In this document: positions 6,887 to 16,616 of the stretch, in pieces
Numbering within the stretch: position 1 is the stretch's first letter
Layout: each line of letters opens with the position of its first letter
From: an uncultured Clostridia bacterium
Lineage (GTDB): Bacteria > Bacillota > Clostridia > Oscillospirales > CAG-272
DNA length: 45,954 bases
Direction of reading: 5' to 3'
NCBI GenBank assembly: GCA_947630015.1
Contig: CANRFY010000016.1
Coordinates: forward strand, 1 to 45,954
Notes under the pieces: model-generated
The model's input: the letters and a program-made list of their open reading frames with translations, nothing else
The model's database searches: none
Told to the model about the DNA's origin: nothing
Made by a program: the position numbers and the translations under genes

Positions 6887-7810
6887 ATGGAATCCGTTGC
6901 ATCGTGGCTCCGTGACTTCACGGAGAATATACAAAGAACGCTGTCGCTTCTGACGTTCCGCGATTCGTTTTTTGAATCGCTCGTCAACATACTCGACATT
7001 CTGTTCGTAGCCGTACTGTTTTATTACGTTTTCAAATTCATACGCCGCCGCCGCGCGGGACGTCTCGCGCTCGGCGTCGCGGTGTTCCTGCTCGTTTTGG
7101 CAGTCGTGCAGATGCTCGAAATGCACGCGGCGCAGTTCCTTTTGACAAACGTGTTCCAGATCGGACTCATCACCGTGATCGTTGTGTTCCAGCCTGAGCT
7201 GCGCTCCGCGCTTGAGATGCTGGGCGGCGAAACGGTGAAGGTGCCGTTCAAGCGCGTCAAGGATACGAGCGAGACTGCGGCCGTGATCGACGAGCTGTCC
7301 GATACGCTCGGCGAGCTGTCCGAATCAAAGACGGGCGCGCTGATCGTGATAGAGCGGACGACGCCGCTCGGCGATCACATTATAACGGGAACAGTGATAA
7401 ACGCCGACGTGCAGCGCGAGCTGATCAAAAACATATTCTTCAACAAAGCGCCGATGCACGACGGCGCGATGATAATCCGCGATAACCGCATTCACGCGGC
7501 TGGGTGCCTGTTGCCGCTGACGACGCGCACCGATCTGATCAAGGATCTCGGAATGCGCCACCGCGCAGCGCTCGGACTTTCCGAAAACAGCGACGCCATC
7601 GTGCTTGTATGCAGCGAGGAAACGGGAACGCTCTCCTACGTCGTAGGCGGCGAGATCGAACGCAGCTATACGCCTACGATGCTGAAGGCGCGCCTGCGCG
7701 CCGATTTGATCGGCCCCGACGACGACGGCAAAAAGCATCCGATCAGACGCACGGTGAAGAACGTCTCCGGCATAATCAAGGCGGAGAAGAAGGGCAAGCG
7801 AGGTGAATGA
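6887..7810 (+). CDS. cdaA: Diadenylate cyclase CdaA (307 aa)
   Basis: CdaA is the membrane-bound enzyme that makes cyclic di-AMP from two ATP, controlling potassium uptake, osmotic balance and cell-wall homeostasis. About three hydrophobic segments occupy residues 30-95. The DisA_N catalytic domain follows, with the DGA motif at 192-194 and RHR at 224-226, both required for ATP binding and catalysis. A basic C-terminal tail ends in KAEKKGKRGE. A GGGGAG site precedes the ATG. It is followed 3 bp later by its regulator cdaR, the standard pair; glmM, often third in this operon, is absent here. Confidence 0.97.
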   Translation: MESVASWLRDFTENIQRTLSLLTFRDSFFESLVNILDILFVAVLFYYVFKFIRRRRAGRLALGVAVFLLVLAVVQMLEMHAAQFLLTNVFQIGLITVIVVFQPELRSALEMLGGETVKVPFKRVKDTSETAAVIDELSDTLGELSESKTGALIVIERTTPLGDHIITGTVINADVQRELIKNIFFNKAPMHDGAMIIRDNRIHAAGCLLPLTTRTDLIKDLGMRHRAALGLSENSDAIVLVCSEETGTLSYVVGGEIERSYTPTMLKARLRADLIGPDDDGKKHPIRRTVKNVSGIIKAEKKGKRGE

Positions 7811-7813
7811 CGT

Positions 7814-9073
7814 ATGTCTGATTTGACTGCGGCGGAAAGACGGCATAACCTTATAGCGAAGATAGTATGCCTTCTGCTTGCGCTGATTTTATGGATATAT
7901 GTGATGCAGGTCGAAAATCCGGACTGGGAGATCACGCTCGAATCCGTGCCTGTCGCGCTGACGGGTACAGACGAGATACGAATCGACAGCGATTTGTCGA
8001 TCTACGGCGGATATCAGTCGACGATCGATATAACTCTGCGCGGACGGAAGCGCGACGTCGAGAGCATAACGGCGGAGGACGTGTCCGTCACGGCCGACGT
8101 AACGACGATAAAGGACGTGGGCGAATACGAGCTTCCGCTCGACGTCAGAGTCCCGCATAACGTCGAGATCATATCCGAGTCGTCGGAGACGGTAAGGGTG
8201 CTGGTCGATAAAAACGACAGGATCACGGTGCCGGTCAGGGTCAGAATGAGCGGCATGATGATAGGACAGGAATATTCGCAGGGCGAGCCGCTGCTGTCGC
8301 TCCAGGAGGTGACGGTGACGGGTCCGTCGAGATATCTGTCCGAGATAGATCACGCCGACGCCGTCGTGCCTGATCTCGGGCGCATCACGACGTCGCAGAC
8401 CGTGCGCTGCCCGATCTCGCTTATAAACAAAAGCGGAGGCGTCGTCACGAATCAGTACGTCACGACGTCGAATTTGGAGGCGACGGTGACGATCCCGCTC
8501 TATATGAAAAAGCAGGTGCCGCTGACGGTAGGGTATTCGCGCTCCGTCTATGAAAACAGCGGCGCGCGGGTCACGATAGAGCCGTCCACGATCGAGATCA
8601 TGGGCGAGGTATCGATAGTCGAGAACATATCGAGGATCGAGATCGCCACAATCGACGACAGCGCGATGCTCCAGGACACGAGCTTTGAGGCGATATTCAC
8701 TCTGCCGGACGGCGTCGAATGTCCCGACGGCATCGAGAAAGCCACGGTCAACGTGACGCATACGGGATCGATGACGCGCGACATATGGATGAACATAACG
8801 GAAGATAATCTGACCGTCAAAAATCCGAACGGCGTTACATATATGCTGATGCAGCCGTATGTGACGTTCACAGTCCGCGGCAGCAACGACGATATAAGAG
8901 TGCTTTCGGAGGATAAAATCAGCTTTGAGATTGATCTTTCGTCGTATTCCGTCGAGCAGTCAAGAACTGTAAAGGTGCCGGTGAAATTCAAATTCGACGG
9001 CTGCGACAGCGTGTTTGAGATAGGCAACTACTATATCGACATTTTGATAAACGGGTCGGATCAGCAGATCTGA
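7814..9073 (+). CDS. cdaR: CdaA regulatory protein CdaR, YbbR domains (419 aa)
   Basis: CdaR is a membrane-anchored extracytoplasmic protein that modulates CdaA activity. A single N-terminal transmembrane helix (about residues 14-32, ending LWIYVMQVENPDW) is followed by repeated beta-rich YbbR domains. In each, phrases such as VPVALTG and TVTGPS recur. It begins 3 bp after cdaA, so the two are almost certainly co-translated. The length matches a protein with about four YbbR repeats. Confidence 0.93.
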   Translation: MSDLTAAERRHNLIAKIVCLLLALILWIYVMQVENPDWEITLESVPVALTGTDEIRIDSDLSIYGGYQSTIDITLRGRKRDVESITAEDVSVTADVTTIKDVGEYELPLDVRVPHNVEIISESSETVRVLVDKNDRITVPVRVRMSGMMIGQEYSQGEPLLSLQEVTVTGPSRYLSEIDHADAVVPDLGRITTSQTVRCPISLINKSGGVVTNQYVTTSNLEATVTIPLYMKKQVPLTVGYSRSVYENSGARVTIEPSTIEIMGEVSIVENISRIEIATIDDSAMLQDTSFEAIFTLPDGVECPDGIEKATVNVTHTGSMTRDIWMNITEDNLTVKNPNGVTYMLMQPYVTFTVRGSNDDIRVLSEDKISFEIDLSSYSVEQSRTVKVPVKFKFDGCDSVFEIGNYYIDILINGSDQQI

Positions 9074-9089
9074 CTTTGAAAGGCTGAAA

Positions 9090-11231
9090 ATGGCAGGCTC
9101 AAAATACAGCAGGGAACAGACGTGGCAGCTCGGAGCCGAACCCGATCTTGCGCTTTCGTCGGAGATATCGCAAAAGCTCGGCGTCTCCGCCGCAATGGGA
9201 AGACTTTTATGCTGCCGCGGCTGCGGCTCCGTCGGGGACGCGGAATCGTTTCTGCGCCGCGACGGCGGGGCGCTATACGATCCGTATCTTCTCCCTGATA
9301 TGGATCGCGCCGTCGAGATCATTCAAAGAGCGGCGGCGGAGAAAAGACGGATCGTCATTTACGGAGACTACGACGCTGACGGCGTTACATCCGTCAGCGT
9401 CCTTTACCTTTATTTAAGGGACATGGGAGCCGACGTCTCGTACTACATTCCGAAACGCTCGGAGGGGTACGGGATGTCGAAGGACGCGATAGGTAAGATC
9501 GCCGCCGACGGCGCCGGACTTATAATAACAGTCGACACAGGCATCACCGCAGTCGCGGAGACGGAATACGCGCGCTCGCTCGGCGTCGACGTCGTCGTCA
9601 CCGATCACCACGAATGCATCGACGATATGCCTCCGGCATACGCCGTCGTAAATCCGCAGCGCGGCGACAGCAAATATCCGTTTTCGGGGCTTGCGGGCGT
9701 CGGCGTCGTATTCAAGCTCGTATGCGCGCTCGAAACGGCGCGCTGTCCGGATGAGGACCGGCTGACGGCGGTGATGCGCGTGAGCGATAAATATATCGAT
9801 CTTGTCGCGATCGGCACGATCGCAGACGTAATGCCCGTGCTTGACGAAAACAGACTGATCGTCAGCTACGGCTTATTGAAAATCGAAAACACGACGCGCC
9901 CCGGACTGCGCGCGCTTATTGACGCGTCGTCGGACGGCGCGCGCCGAAAGACGCGCGTCCGCGTCACCTCGTCGTATATAAGCTTTACAATAGCGCCGCG
10001 AATAAACGCCGCCGGCAGGATCGCGGACGCGTCGCTCGCCGTCGAGCTGTTTTTATCCGATAACGACGCGCGCGCGCGAATCCTCGCCGATAAGCTTTGC
10101 GAGGTGAACCGCGAGCGCCAGCTGCTCGAAAACGTCATATCCGAGGAGGCATACGCCAAGATCGATAAAGACGGCGGCAGCGATCCCGTCATCGTCGTTT
10201 CGGACGAGGGCTGGCACAACGGCATAATCGGGATCGTCGCGTCCCGCGTTACCGAAAAATACGGCCGCCCCTCGATCCTCATCAGCTTTGACGGGGCGGG
10301 CGGCGAACACGATATAGGCAAAGGCTCCGGCAGAAGCGTAAAGGGACTGAATCTCGCGCAGGCGCTCGGCGAATGCGGCGAATATCTCGTCAAATTCGGC
10401 GGCCATGAGCTTGCGGCTGGACTGTCGCTCGAACGGTGCCGGCTCGACGATTTCAAGCGCGCAATCAACGACGTCGCGCGCCGCGAGCTTTTGGGCGGCG
10501 TGCCGGAGCAGATTATAACGGCCGATATGGAGCTTGCGCTGGGGGAGGCGACGCTCGAATTCGCCGACGAACAGCGGCTGCTCGAGCCGTTCGGCGTCGG
10601 AAATCCGACGCCGCTCTACATGACGCGCGACGCGGAGGTGACCGCAGCCGTCGGCGTCGGATCAAATAAGCATACGCGGCTGACGCTTGCGGGCGAGGCG
10701 CCGATCACGGCGATGTGCTTTTCGGCGTCGCCGGAGGAACTCGACGTATACGCTGGCGAACGCGTCGACATACTCTATAATATAGATGTAAACGAATTCC
10801 GCGGCGAACGGACGCCGCAGCTGATCGTAAGGGCGATCAGAAAAAGCGAGTCCGAGCTTGCGCGCGAAGCGGAAGACGAGGAAATCTACCGCAAAATGCG
10901 CGCGTCCGCTGCCGACGCGTGCGGCAACCCCGCATTACATATACCGAGACGGGAGGATTTCGCCGCGCTGTATCGTATACTGCGCCACGAGATCGCAATG
11001 GATCGGACGCGCCACACGGCTCGCGGCATAATGGCGCTGACGGCGGGTCTTTTGCCTATGACATACGTCAAGGTCAGACTCGCGCTCGACATATTCGACG
11101 AGATGGGGCTATTATGCGTGCGCGCCGTCGACGGCGGCGCGTTTGAGCTGACGGCGCGCGTATGCGAGACGAAGATACGGCTCGATCAGTCGCGGATATT
11201 ATCCGCGCTTCACGCCGCCTACGGCGGCTGA
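9090..11231 (+). CDS. recJ: Single-stranded-DNA exonuclease RecJ (713 aa)
   Basis: RecJ is a 5'-3' ssDNA exonuclease of recombination and mismatch or base-excision repair. The DHH phosphoesterase core shows YGDYDADGVT at 91-100 and TDHHE at 171-175. The DHHA1 region shows GSGRSVKGLNLAQAL and FGGHELAAG around 410-445, and an OB-fold and C-terminal extension follow. The longer-than-minimal size is usual in Firmicutes. It starts 16 bp after cdaR and continues the plus-strand gene series, so it may be read from the cdaA promoter. Confidence 0.96.
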   Translation: MAGSKYSREQTWQLGAEPDLALSSEISQKLGVSAAMGRLLCCRGCGSVGDAESFLRRDGGALYDPYLLPDMDRAVEIIQRAAAEKRRIVIYGDYDADGVTSVSVLYLYLRDMGADVSYYIPKRSEGYGMSKDAIGKIAADGAGLIITVDTGITAVAETEYARSLGVDVVVTDHHECIDDMPPAYAVVNPQRGDSKYPFSGLAGVGVVFKLVCALETARCPDEDRLTAVMRVSDKYIDLVAIGTIADVMPVLDENRLIVSYGLLKIENTTRPGLRALIDASSDGARRKTRVRVTSSYISFTIAPRINAAGRIADASLAVELFLSDNDARARILADKLCEVNRERQLLENVISEEAYAKIDKDGGSDPVIVVSDEGWHNGIIGIVASRVTEKYGRPSILISFDGAGGEHDIGKGSGRSVKGLNLAQALGECGEYLVKFGGHELAAGLSLERCRLDDFKRAINDVARRELLGGVPEQIITADMELALGEATLEFADEQRLLEPFGVGNPTPLYMTRDAEVTAAVGVGSNKHTRLTLAGEAPITAMCFSASPEELDVYAGERVDILYNIDVNEFRGERTPQLIVRAIRKSESELAREAEDEEIYRKMRASAADACGNPALHIPRREDFAALYRILRHEIAMDRTRHTARGIMALTAGLLPMTYVKVRLALDIFDEMGLLCVRAVDGGAFELTARVCETKIRLDQSRILSALHAAYGG

Positions 11232-11270
11232 CGCGCGAGCGATGGATTCCTGTAAGGAGCATTTGATATC

Positions 11271-13514
11271 ATGACAGACATTGAAAGCAACGATAATACG
11301 GCTGAGGGTACGGTTGACACGCTCAAGGAAGAGCTGTTCACATCGCTTTTGTCATACGGCAAGCCGTATAACATGGAGCGCATCGGCGAGGCATACGAAT
11401 ACGCGAAATCGCTGCACGAGGGACAGACGCGCAAATCGGGCGAGCCGTATATAGTCCATCCCGTCGCCGTCGCGGAGATCGCGGCGTCGCTCGGACTCGA
11501 TACTGATTCGATCGTCGCGGCGCTGCTCCACGATACTGTTGAGGACTGCGGGGACAAAACAGATCTGCACGAGATATCGGTCAGATTCGGTCCCGTCGTC
11601 GCGGAGCTTGTCGACGGACTGACGAAGATGGTGAGCATCAACGTCGAGGACAAAAAATCGCAGCAGGTCGAAAACGTGCGCAAAATGCTGCTCGCGATGT
11701 CGAAGGACATACGCGTCATATTCATCAAGCTTTGCGACAGACTGCACAATATGCGCACGCTCGGCGTGAGGGAGGAATCGAAGCAGCGTTCGGTGGCGCT
11801 CGAAACGATGTATGTATACGCGCCGCTCGCGCACAGACTCGGTATCCAGAAGATAAAGCAGGAGCTTGAACGGCTCGCGCTGTCATATCTCGATCCGATC
11901 GGATACGCCGAGGTCAGCGATTACATCGAGAAAAAATACGGCCAGAACCGCGATTTCATCGAGAGCATACAGGAGGAGATCGGGAAGAAGCTGTCGGAGT
12001 ACGACATCCGCTTCACGCTCGAGGGAAGAGTCAAGACCGTATTCTCCATCTACAACAAGATGTATAATCAAAAGAAGAATTTCGATGAGATTTACGATTT
12101 CTACGCCGTCCGCATAATCGTCGACACGGAGCTTGAATGCTATACGGCGCTCGGCATCATCCACGAGCTTTATAAATCGATGCCGGGGCGGTTCAAGGAC
12201 TATATATCCACGCCGAAGCCGAATATGTATCAGTCGCTGCATACGACCGTCATAGGCAAGGACGGAATCCCGTTCGAGGTGCAGATCAGGACGAAGGCGA
12301 TGCATCAGGTCGCGGAATACGGTATCGCCGCGCACTGGAAATACAAGTCCGGCGAGCAGTCGAAGGCCGAGATCGACCGAAAGCTCCAGTGGATATCGAA
12401 GCTGATCGAGACCGAGGACGAGACGCGCGATCCCGACGAGTTCATGAACGCATTGAAGATCGACGTCTATCACGACGAAAAATTCGTGTTCACGCCGAAG
12501 GGCGATCTGATCGCGCTGCCGCAGGACGCGACGATAATCGATTTCGCATACGCGATCCATTCCGAGGTCGGCCACAGGATGGTGGGCGCGAAGATAAACG
12601 GCGTCATAACGCCGATAGACAGCTGCCCGAAGAACGGCGAGATCGTCGAGATTCTGACGTCGTCGGCGGCGAAGGGGCCGAGCCGCGACTGGCTCAAGAT
12701 CGCGGCGACGAGCGAGGCGAGGGGAAAAATACGCGCCTGGTTCAAAAAGGAGCGCAGGGCGGAGAATATCCTTGTCGGCAAAAACGAGATCGACCGCGAG
12801 ATGGCGAAATTCGCCCACGAGATCACGGACGCGCAGAAAAACGACATCGTCGTCACCGTCGCGAAGCGCATCGGCATACAGACGGCGGACGATCTTTACA
12901 ATACGCTCGGCTACGGCGGCATATCGATAACGAAGATCGCGCCTAAACTGCGCGACGAATACGACCGCGTCGCGGCAAAGTCGGAGACGCCGCACGAAAA
13001 CATCACGGTCGATCAGGTGCAGACGACGCAGAAAAAGCTCAAATCGTCGAGCGGCATCATCGTCGACGGCGTCGCGGGGATGCAGGTCAAATTTGCGAAA
13101 TGCTGCAATCCGCTGCCCGGCGATCCCGTCATCGGATTCATCACAAAGGGCTACGGCATATCGATACACAAGCGTGACTGCCCGAACGTCGTCGGCGCGA
13201 TGAGCGCCCCGGGCGCCGATCCGGACAGATGGGTGACGGCGCATTGGGACGAATCCGACGTCCGCCCGAGCGATCTTTACGAGGCGCTGCTGCAAATCTA
13301 CGCCAAAAACAGCATGACGATCATAGCGGAGATCACGGGCATTCTCGCCGATATGAAGGTATCGCTTCTCCAGATAATGACGAAAAAGCAGACAGAGGAC
13401 GACATTATAATCAATTTAAAGATCGCGTGCAAGGACATGAGACATTACAATTCGATCGTGTCGCGCCTGCGCGGGATCAAGGATGTGGAGCGCATCACGC
13501 GCGGGTATAACTGA
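11271..13514 (+). CDS. rel: Bifunctional (p)ppGpp synthetase/hydrolase Rel (747 aa)
   Basis: Rel makes and degrades the alarmone (p)ppGpp in response to uncharged tRNA on the ribosome. Visible parts are the hydrolase HD domain (LLHDTVEDC, H87-D88, and KLCDRLHNMRTL near 148), the synthetase with NMYQSLHTTVIG near residue 320, the TGS domain around 400-465 (IDFAYAIHSEVGHRMVGAKI), a zinc/CC motif FAKCCNPLPGD near 605, and a C-terminal ACT/RRM domain. Both catalytic halves look intact. An AAGGAG site precedes the ATG. The rel-dtd-hemZ order is typical of Firmicutes. Confidence 0.97.
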   Translation: MTDIESNDNTAEGTVDTLKEELFTSLLSYGKPYNMERIGEAYEYAKSLHEGQTRKSGEPYIVHPVAVAEIAASLGLDTDSIVAALLHDTVEDCGDKTDLHEISVRFGPVVAELVDGLTKMVSINVEDKKSQQVENVRKMLLAMSKDIRVIFIKLCDRLHNMRTLGVREESKQRSVALETMYVYAPLAHRLGIQKIKQELERLALSYLDPIGYAEVSDYIEKKYGQNRDFIESIQEEIGKKLSEYDIRFTLEGRVKTVFSIYNKMYNQKKNFDEIYDFYAVRIIVDTELECYTALGIIHELYKSMPGRFKDYISTPKPNMYQSLHTTVIGKDGIPFEVQIRTKAMHQVAEYGIAAHWKYKSGEQSKAEIDRKLQWISKLIETEDETRDPDEFMNALKIDVYHDEKFVFTPKGDLIALPQDATIIDFAYAIHSEVGHRMVGAKINGVITPIDSCPKNGEIVEILTSSAAKGPSRDWLKIAATSEARGKIRAWFKKERRAENILVGKNEIDREMAKFAHEITDAQKNDIVVTVAKRIGIQTADDLYNTLGYGGISITKIAPKLRDEYDRVAAKSETPHENITVDQVQTTQKKLKSSSGIIVDGVAGMQVKFAKCCNPLPGDPVIGFITKGYGISIHKRDCPNVVGAMSAPGADPDRWVTAHWDESDVRPSDLYEALLQIYAKNSMTIIAEITGILADMKVSLLQIMTKKQTEDDIIINLKIACKDMRHYNSIVSRLRGIKDVERITRGYN

Positions 13515-13515
13515 T

Positions 13516-13971
13516 ATGATCGCGATAGTGGAAAGAGTTCACGGCGCAAAAGTGACGGTCGAGGGAGAGCTTGTCGGCCGGTGCGGCGCGGGTATACTGA
13601 TCGCCCTTGGCGTCGAGGTCGGCGATACGGAAGAGGACGCGCGCACGCTGTGCGATAAGATACAGAAGCTGCGCATTTTCCGCGACGAGGCGGGCAAGCT
13701 GAATCTGTCGGTGCGCGACATCGGCGGGGAGGCACTCGTCATATCGAATTTCACGCTGCTCGCAAACTGTCACCGTGGAACGCGACCCGATTATTCCCGC
13801 GCGGCTCCGCGAGAGGTGTCGCTGCCGCTTTACGAATATTTCATAGAGACGATGAACGGCTACGGCATACATACGGAGCATGGACAGTTCGGCGCGCGCA
13901 TGACGGTAGACATGGCGATGGACGGCCCCGTCATAATCCCGCTCGATTCTCATACGCTGCCGCGCAAGTGA
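13516..13971 (+). CDS. dtd: D-aminoacyl-tRNA deacylase Dtd (151 aa)
   Basis: Dtd hydrolyses D-amino acids mischarged on tRNA, preventing their use in translation. The family motifs are present: ISNFTLLANC in place of the SQFTL block (about 77-86) and DGPVIIPLDS for the cis-Gly-Pro motif near the C-terminus. The Thr that usually follows GPV is Ile here. The ATG at 13516 lies one base after the rel stop and begins with the family's MIAIVERV; an upstream in-frame start inside rel was rejected. Translational coupling with rel is likely. Confidence 0.95.
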   Translation: MIAIVERVHGAKVTVEGELVGRCGAGILIALGVEVGDTEEDARTLCDKIQKLRIFRDEAGKLNLSVRDIGGEALVISNFTLLANCHRGTRPDYSRAAPREVSLPLYEYFIETMNGYGIHTEHGQFGARMTVDMAMDGPVIIPLDSHTLPRK

Positions 13972-14025
13972 GGCGCGGAACATGAAAACGAAAGGAACGT
14001 CCGCAAAAGGACGGCGAAACGTCAT

Positions 14026-15594
14026 ATGAAGCTTACGGTCATATCAGACGGGAAGATAAGGGTAAGCGAATATTATTTTCAGACGCTGTGCATGATATTC
14101 TGGCCGGGCGCGAAGTTCGGCGCCGATTCAGAGGCGGACGAGGATTCGCCCGGGGTCACGTTCGTCATAACGTCGGACGGCGGCGGCGTCGACGCGCGCG
14201 CGACGATCGCGGACAAGACTCGGTTATCGTCGATGCAGCGCCGCGTCGAATTCGACGGCATATACACGCACGAAATGACCGTCAAGCTCGCCGCTGGCGC
14301 GGCGATGCTCGCCGCAGGCGAGGATTTTATGCATTATTCGCCGTCGTGGGGCATAATGACGGGCGTAAGGCCGGCCAAGGTCGCGAGCGATTATTTCAGA
14401 CGCGGATTTTCGGCCGCCAAGACGAGGGCGGCCTTGAGGTCGGATTATTTTCTCTATCCGAAGAAAGCCGCGCTCGTAACCGAGATCGCGCAGCTCGAGG
14501 CTAAGATAGCGCAGCCGTATTACAGCGGATATTGCAGCGTCTATATATCGATCCCGTTCTGCCCGTCGAGATGCGCGTACTGCTCGTTCGTCGCGTATAC
14601 GTCGCGGAAGCTTCTGGCGCTCATACCCGCATACGTCGACGTCTTATGCCGCGAGATCGAGCTTCGCTTCCGACTGATCGGCGAACTCGGACTTAAGGTG
14701 GCGTCCGTATATATCGGCGGCGGGACGCCGACGATATTGAACGAGGAGCAATTGCGCCGCGTGCTGGAGACGATATCGTCCTGCACGGATGTGTCGGCGC
14801 TTGCGGAATATACGCTCGAGGCGGGAAGACCCGATACGATCACGCCGGAAAAGCTGCTGATCGCAAAGCGTCTCGGCGTCACGCGCGTCAGCGTAAATAC
14901 GCAGACGATAAACGACGAGGTACTGGCGAGCATCGGCCGCGCGCATACGGCGGAGGATTTCTACCGCGCGTATGATATGGCCGTCAACTCCGGAATCAAC
15001 TGCATAAATACCGATCTTATAGCCGGACTGCCGGGCGAGAATTTCCTCAGCTTTTCCAAATCCCTCGACCGCGTGATCGAGATGAGGCCGGAAAATCTGA
15101 CCGTTCACACGTTCACGGTCAAAAAGGCGGCGGATATACTCAAGCACGGCGCGTCCGTATATTCGCGCGTGAATAAGGACGCGGGCAAAAGCGTCGATTA
15201 TTCGCAGATACGCGCCAAGGAAAAGGGCTACAGACCGTACTACGTGTACAGACAGAAGAACACGGTCGGCAATTACGAAAACGTCGGATTCGCCCTTAAC
15301 GGCTTCGAGGGACTGTACAATATATTCATGATGGAGGAGATTCACTCCGTGATCTCGGCCGGCGCGGGCGCGGTGAACAGACTCGTTCTGCCGCGCGACT
15401 GCACGGGCGGCTACGACGGGGACGGCGGCGCGCCGAAGATAAGACGCATATTTACGCCCAAATACCCGTATGAATATTTACAGAACACGGATACGGACGA
15501 ACGCGAGCGCGAAATGCTCGCCGTAAACGAAAAAATCAGGGAATTTTACGCGGACGGCGCCGACGGCGGCAACGGATTCGAGATCAAAGCCTGA
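14026..15594 (+). CDS. hemZ: HemZ-type radical SAM coproporphyrinogen dehydrogenase homologue (522 aa)
   Basis: This is a radical SAM enzyme of the HemN/HemZ family. The [4Fe-4S]-SAM site is C179-x3-C183-x2-C186 (IPFCPSRCAYCSF), preceded by an N-terminal extension characteristic of HemZ. Further family blocks are YIGGGTPTIL near 228 and the C-terminal HemN-like region. HemZ is annotated as an oxygen-independent coproporphyrinogen III dehydrogenase, but many clostridial copies occur without a complete haem pathway, so the actual substrate is uncertain. It lies about 55 bp after dtd, its usual position; the metallo-beta-lactamase gene often found between them is absent. Confidence 0.9.
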   Translation: MKLTVISDGKIRVSEYYFQTLCMIFWPGAKFGADSEADEDSPGVTFVITSDGGGVDARATIADKTRLSSMQRRVEFDGIYTHEMTVKLAAGAAMLAAGEDFMHYSPSWGIMTGVRPAKVASDYFRRGFSAAKTRAALRSDYFLYPKKAALVTEIAQLEAKIAQPYYSGYCSVYISIPFCPSRCAYCSFVAYTSRKLLALIPAYVDVLCREIELRFRLIGELGLKVASVYIGGGTPTILNEEQLRRVLETISSCTDVSALAEYTLEAGRPDTITPEKLLIAKRLGVTRVSVNTQTINDEVLASIGRAHTAEDFYRAYDMAVNSGINCINTDLIAGLPGENFLSFSKSLDRVIEMRPENLTVHTFTVKKAADILKHGASVYSRVNKDAGKSVDYSQIRAKEKGYRPYYVYRQKNTVGNYENVGFALNGFEGLYNIFMMEEIHSVISAGAGAVNRLVLPRDCTGGYDGDGGAPKIRRIFTPKYPYEYLQNTDTDEREREMLAVNEKIREFYADGADGGNGFEIKA

Positions 15595-15622
15595 CGGCAC
15601 GGCGCAAAAAAGGAGGCGCGGT

Positions 15623-16555
15623 ATGAGAAGCGCGGACATCGTAATAAATCCGCAGGATTATGATACGGCGGAAGAGACTCGCGCCTATATCGAGGCGTGC
15701 GAGTCGGAATTCGACGCGCAGCTCGGACGCGCCGCCGAAACGGTGCTGTCGTCGGGCGCGCGCACCGTCACGCTGTCGGGACCGTCTTGCTCCGGCAAGA
15801 CGACGACGGCGTCGCGTCTATGCGAGGCGCTGACGGAGAGCGGACGGACGGTCCACGCCGTCAGCATCGACGATTTTTACCGCGACCGCGATCACGCGGC
15901 GATGAAGATCACAAAATCAGGCGAGCTTAAACCCGATTACGAATCGATCGCGTCGATCGATACAGACGCGTTTTCCGATTTCGCGCGGCGGCTCGGCGCC
16001 GGCGGCGCGATCGACGTGCCGCGGTTCGATTTTCACTCGGGCGTCAGATCGGGGACGCGGCGCATCTTCGTCGGCGACGGCGATATCGTCATACTCGAGG
16101 GCATCCAGGCCGTTTATCCCGAGATCGTCTCAATGCTCGACGGCGGACGGAACGTGAGCGTACACGTATCGGTCGCGTCCGCGCTTCGCGTCGGCGGGGT
16201 CGAATTCGCGCCGCACGACATAAGACTTATGCGCAGGCTCGTGAGGGATTATAATTACAGATCGGCCTCGCCCGAAACGACGTTTTATCTCTGGGACGAG
16301 GTGCGCGAAAACGAGCTTTTAAACATCGAACCGTTCGCCGAGCTGTGCCGCGTGAAGATAGATTCGCTTCTGCCGTATGAGCTTGGCGTGATAAGACCGT
16401 TTCTGCGCGGCGTGCTGTCGCGGCTTTCGGTCGGCAGCAAATACGACGAGGCCGCCGAGGCGGCGCTGTCGTCGCTGCGCGGCGTGCGCGAGATCACGCC
16501 GGAATACGTTCCGGAGCGCTCCGTGTTCCGCGAATTCATTTCTATCGGTGACTGA
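15623..16555 (+). CDS. Uridine-kinase-like nucleoside kinase (310 aa)
   Basis: This P-loop kinase belongs to the uridine kinase/phosphoribulokinase superfamily. The Walker A is GPSCSGKT at 53-60, IDDFYRDRD near 87 is the substrate-site block, and IVILEGIQAVYPE near 155 is Walker B-like. MRRLVRDYNYR near 196 matches clostridial nucleoside kinases. Those homologues usually carry a TGS/ThrRS-like N-terminal half and exceed 500 residues; here only a short leader of about 45 residues precedes the kinase. An AGGAGG site precedes the ATG. It follows hemZ by about 28 bp. Substrate not established. Confidence 0.82.
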   Translation: MRSADIVINPQDYDTAEETRAYIEACESEFDAQLGRAAETVLSSGARTVTLSGPSCSGKTTTASRLCEALTESGRTVHAVSIDDFYRDRDHAAMKITKSGELKPDYESIASIDTDAFSDFARRLGAGGAIDVPRFDFHSGVRSGTRRIFVGDGDIVILEGIQAVYPEIVSMLDGGRNVSVHVSVASALRVGGVEFAPHDIRLMRRLVRDYNYRSASPETTFYLWDEVRENELLNIEPFAELCRVKIDSLLPYELGVIRPFLRGVLSRLSVGSKYDEAAEAALSSLRGVREITPEYVPERSVFREFISIGD

Positions 16556-16577
16556 ACACACAATTACTACGAAAGGG

Positions 16578-16606
16578 GCGCGCCGCCAAACCACCGGCGG
16601 GCGCGC
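16578..16606 (+). terminator. GC-rich hairpin between the kinase and flippase genes
   Basis: GCGCGCC-GCC and GGC-GGGCGCGC form a stem with one bulged base and an 8-nt loop, just before the flippase start at 16617. There is no U-tract, so it is more likely an mRNA-stability or partial-termination structure than a full terminator. Confidence 0.3.
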
Positions 16607-16616
16607 GGGCTGACAC

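Noticed and set aside
11883..13295. A 470-codon antisense frame over rel
   Set aside because: Shadow of rel with the same biased composition and no ribosome-binding site.
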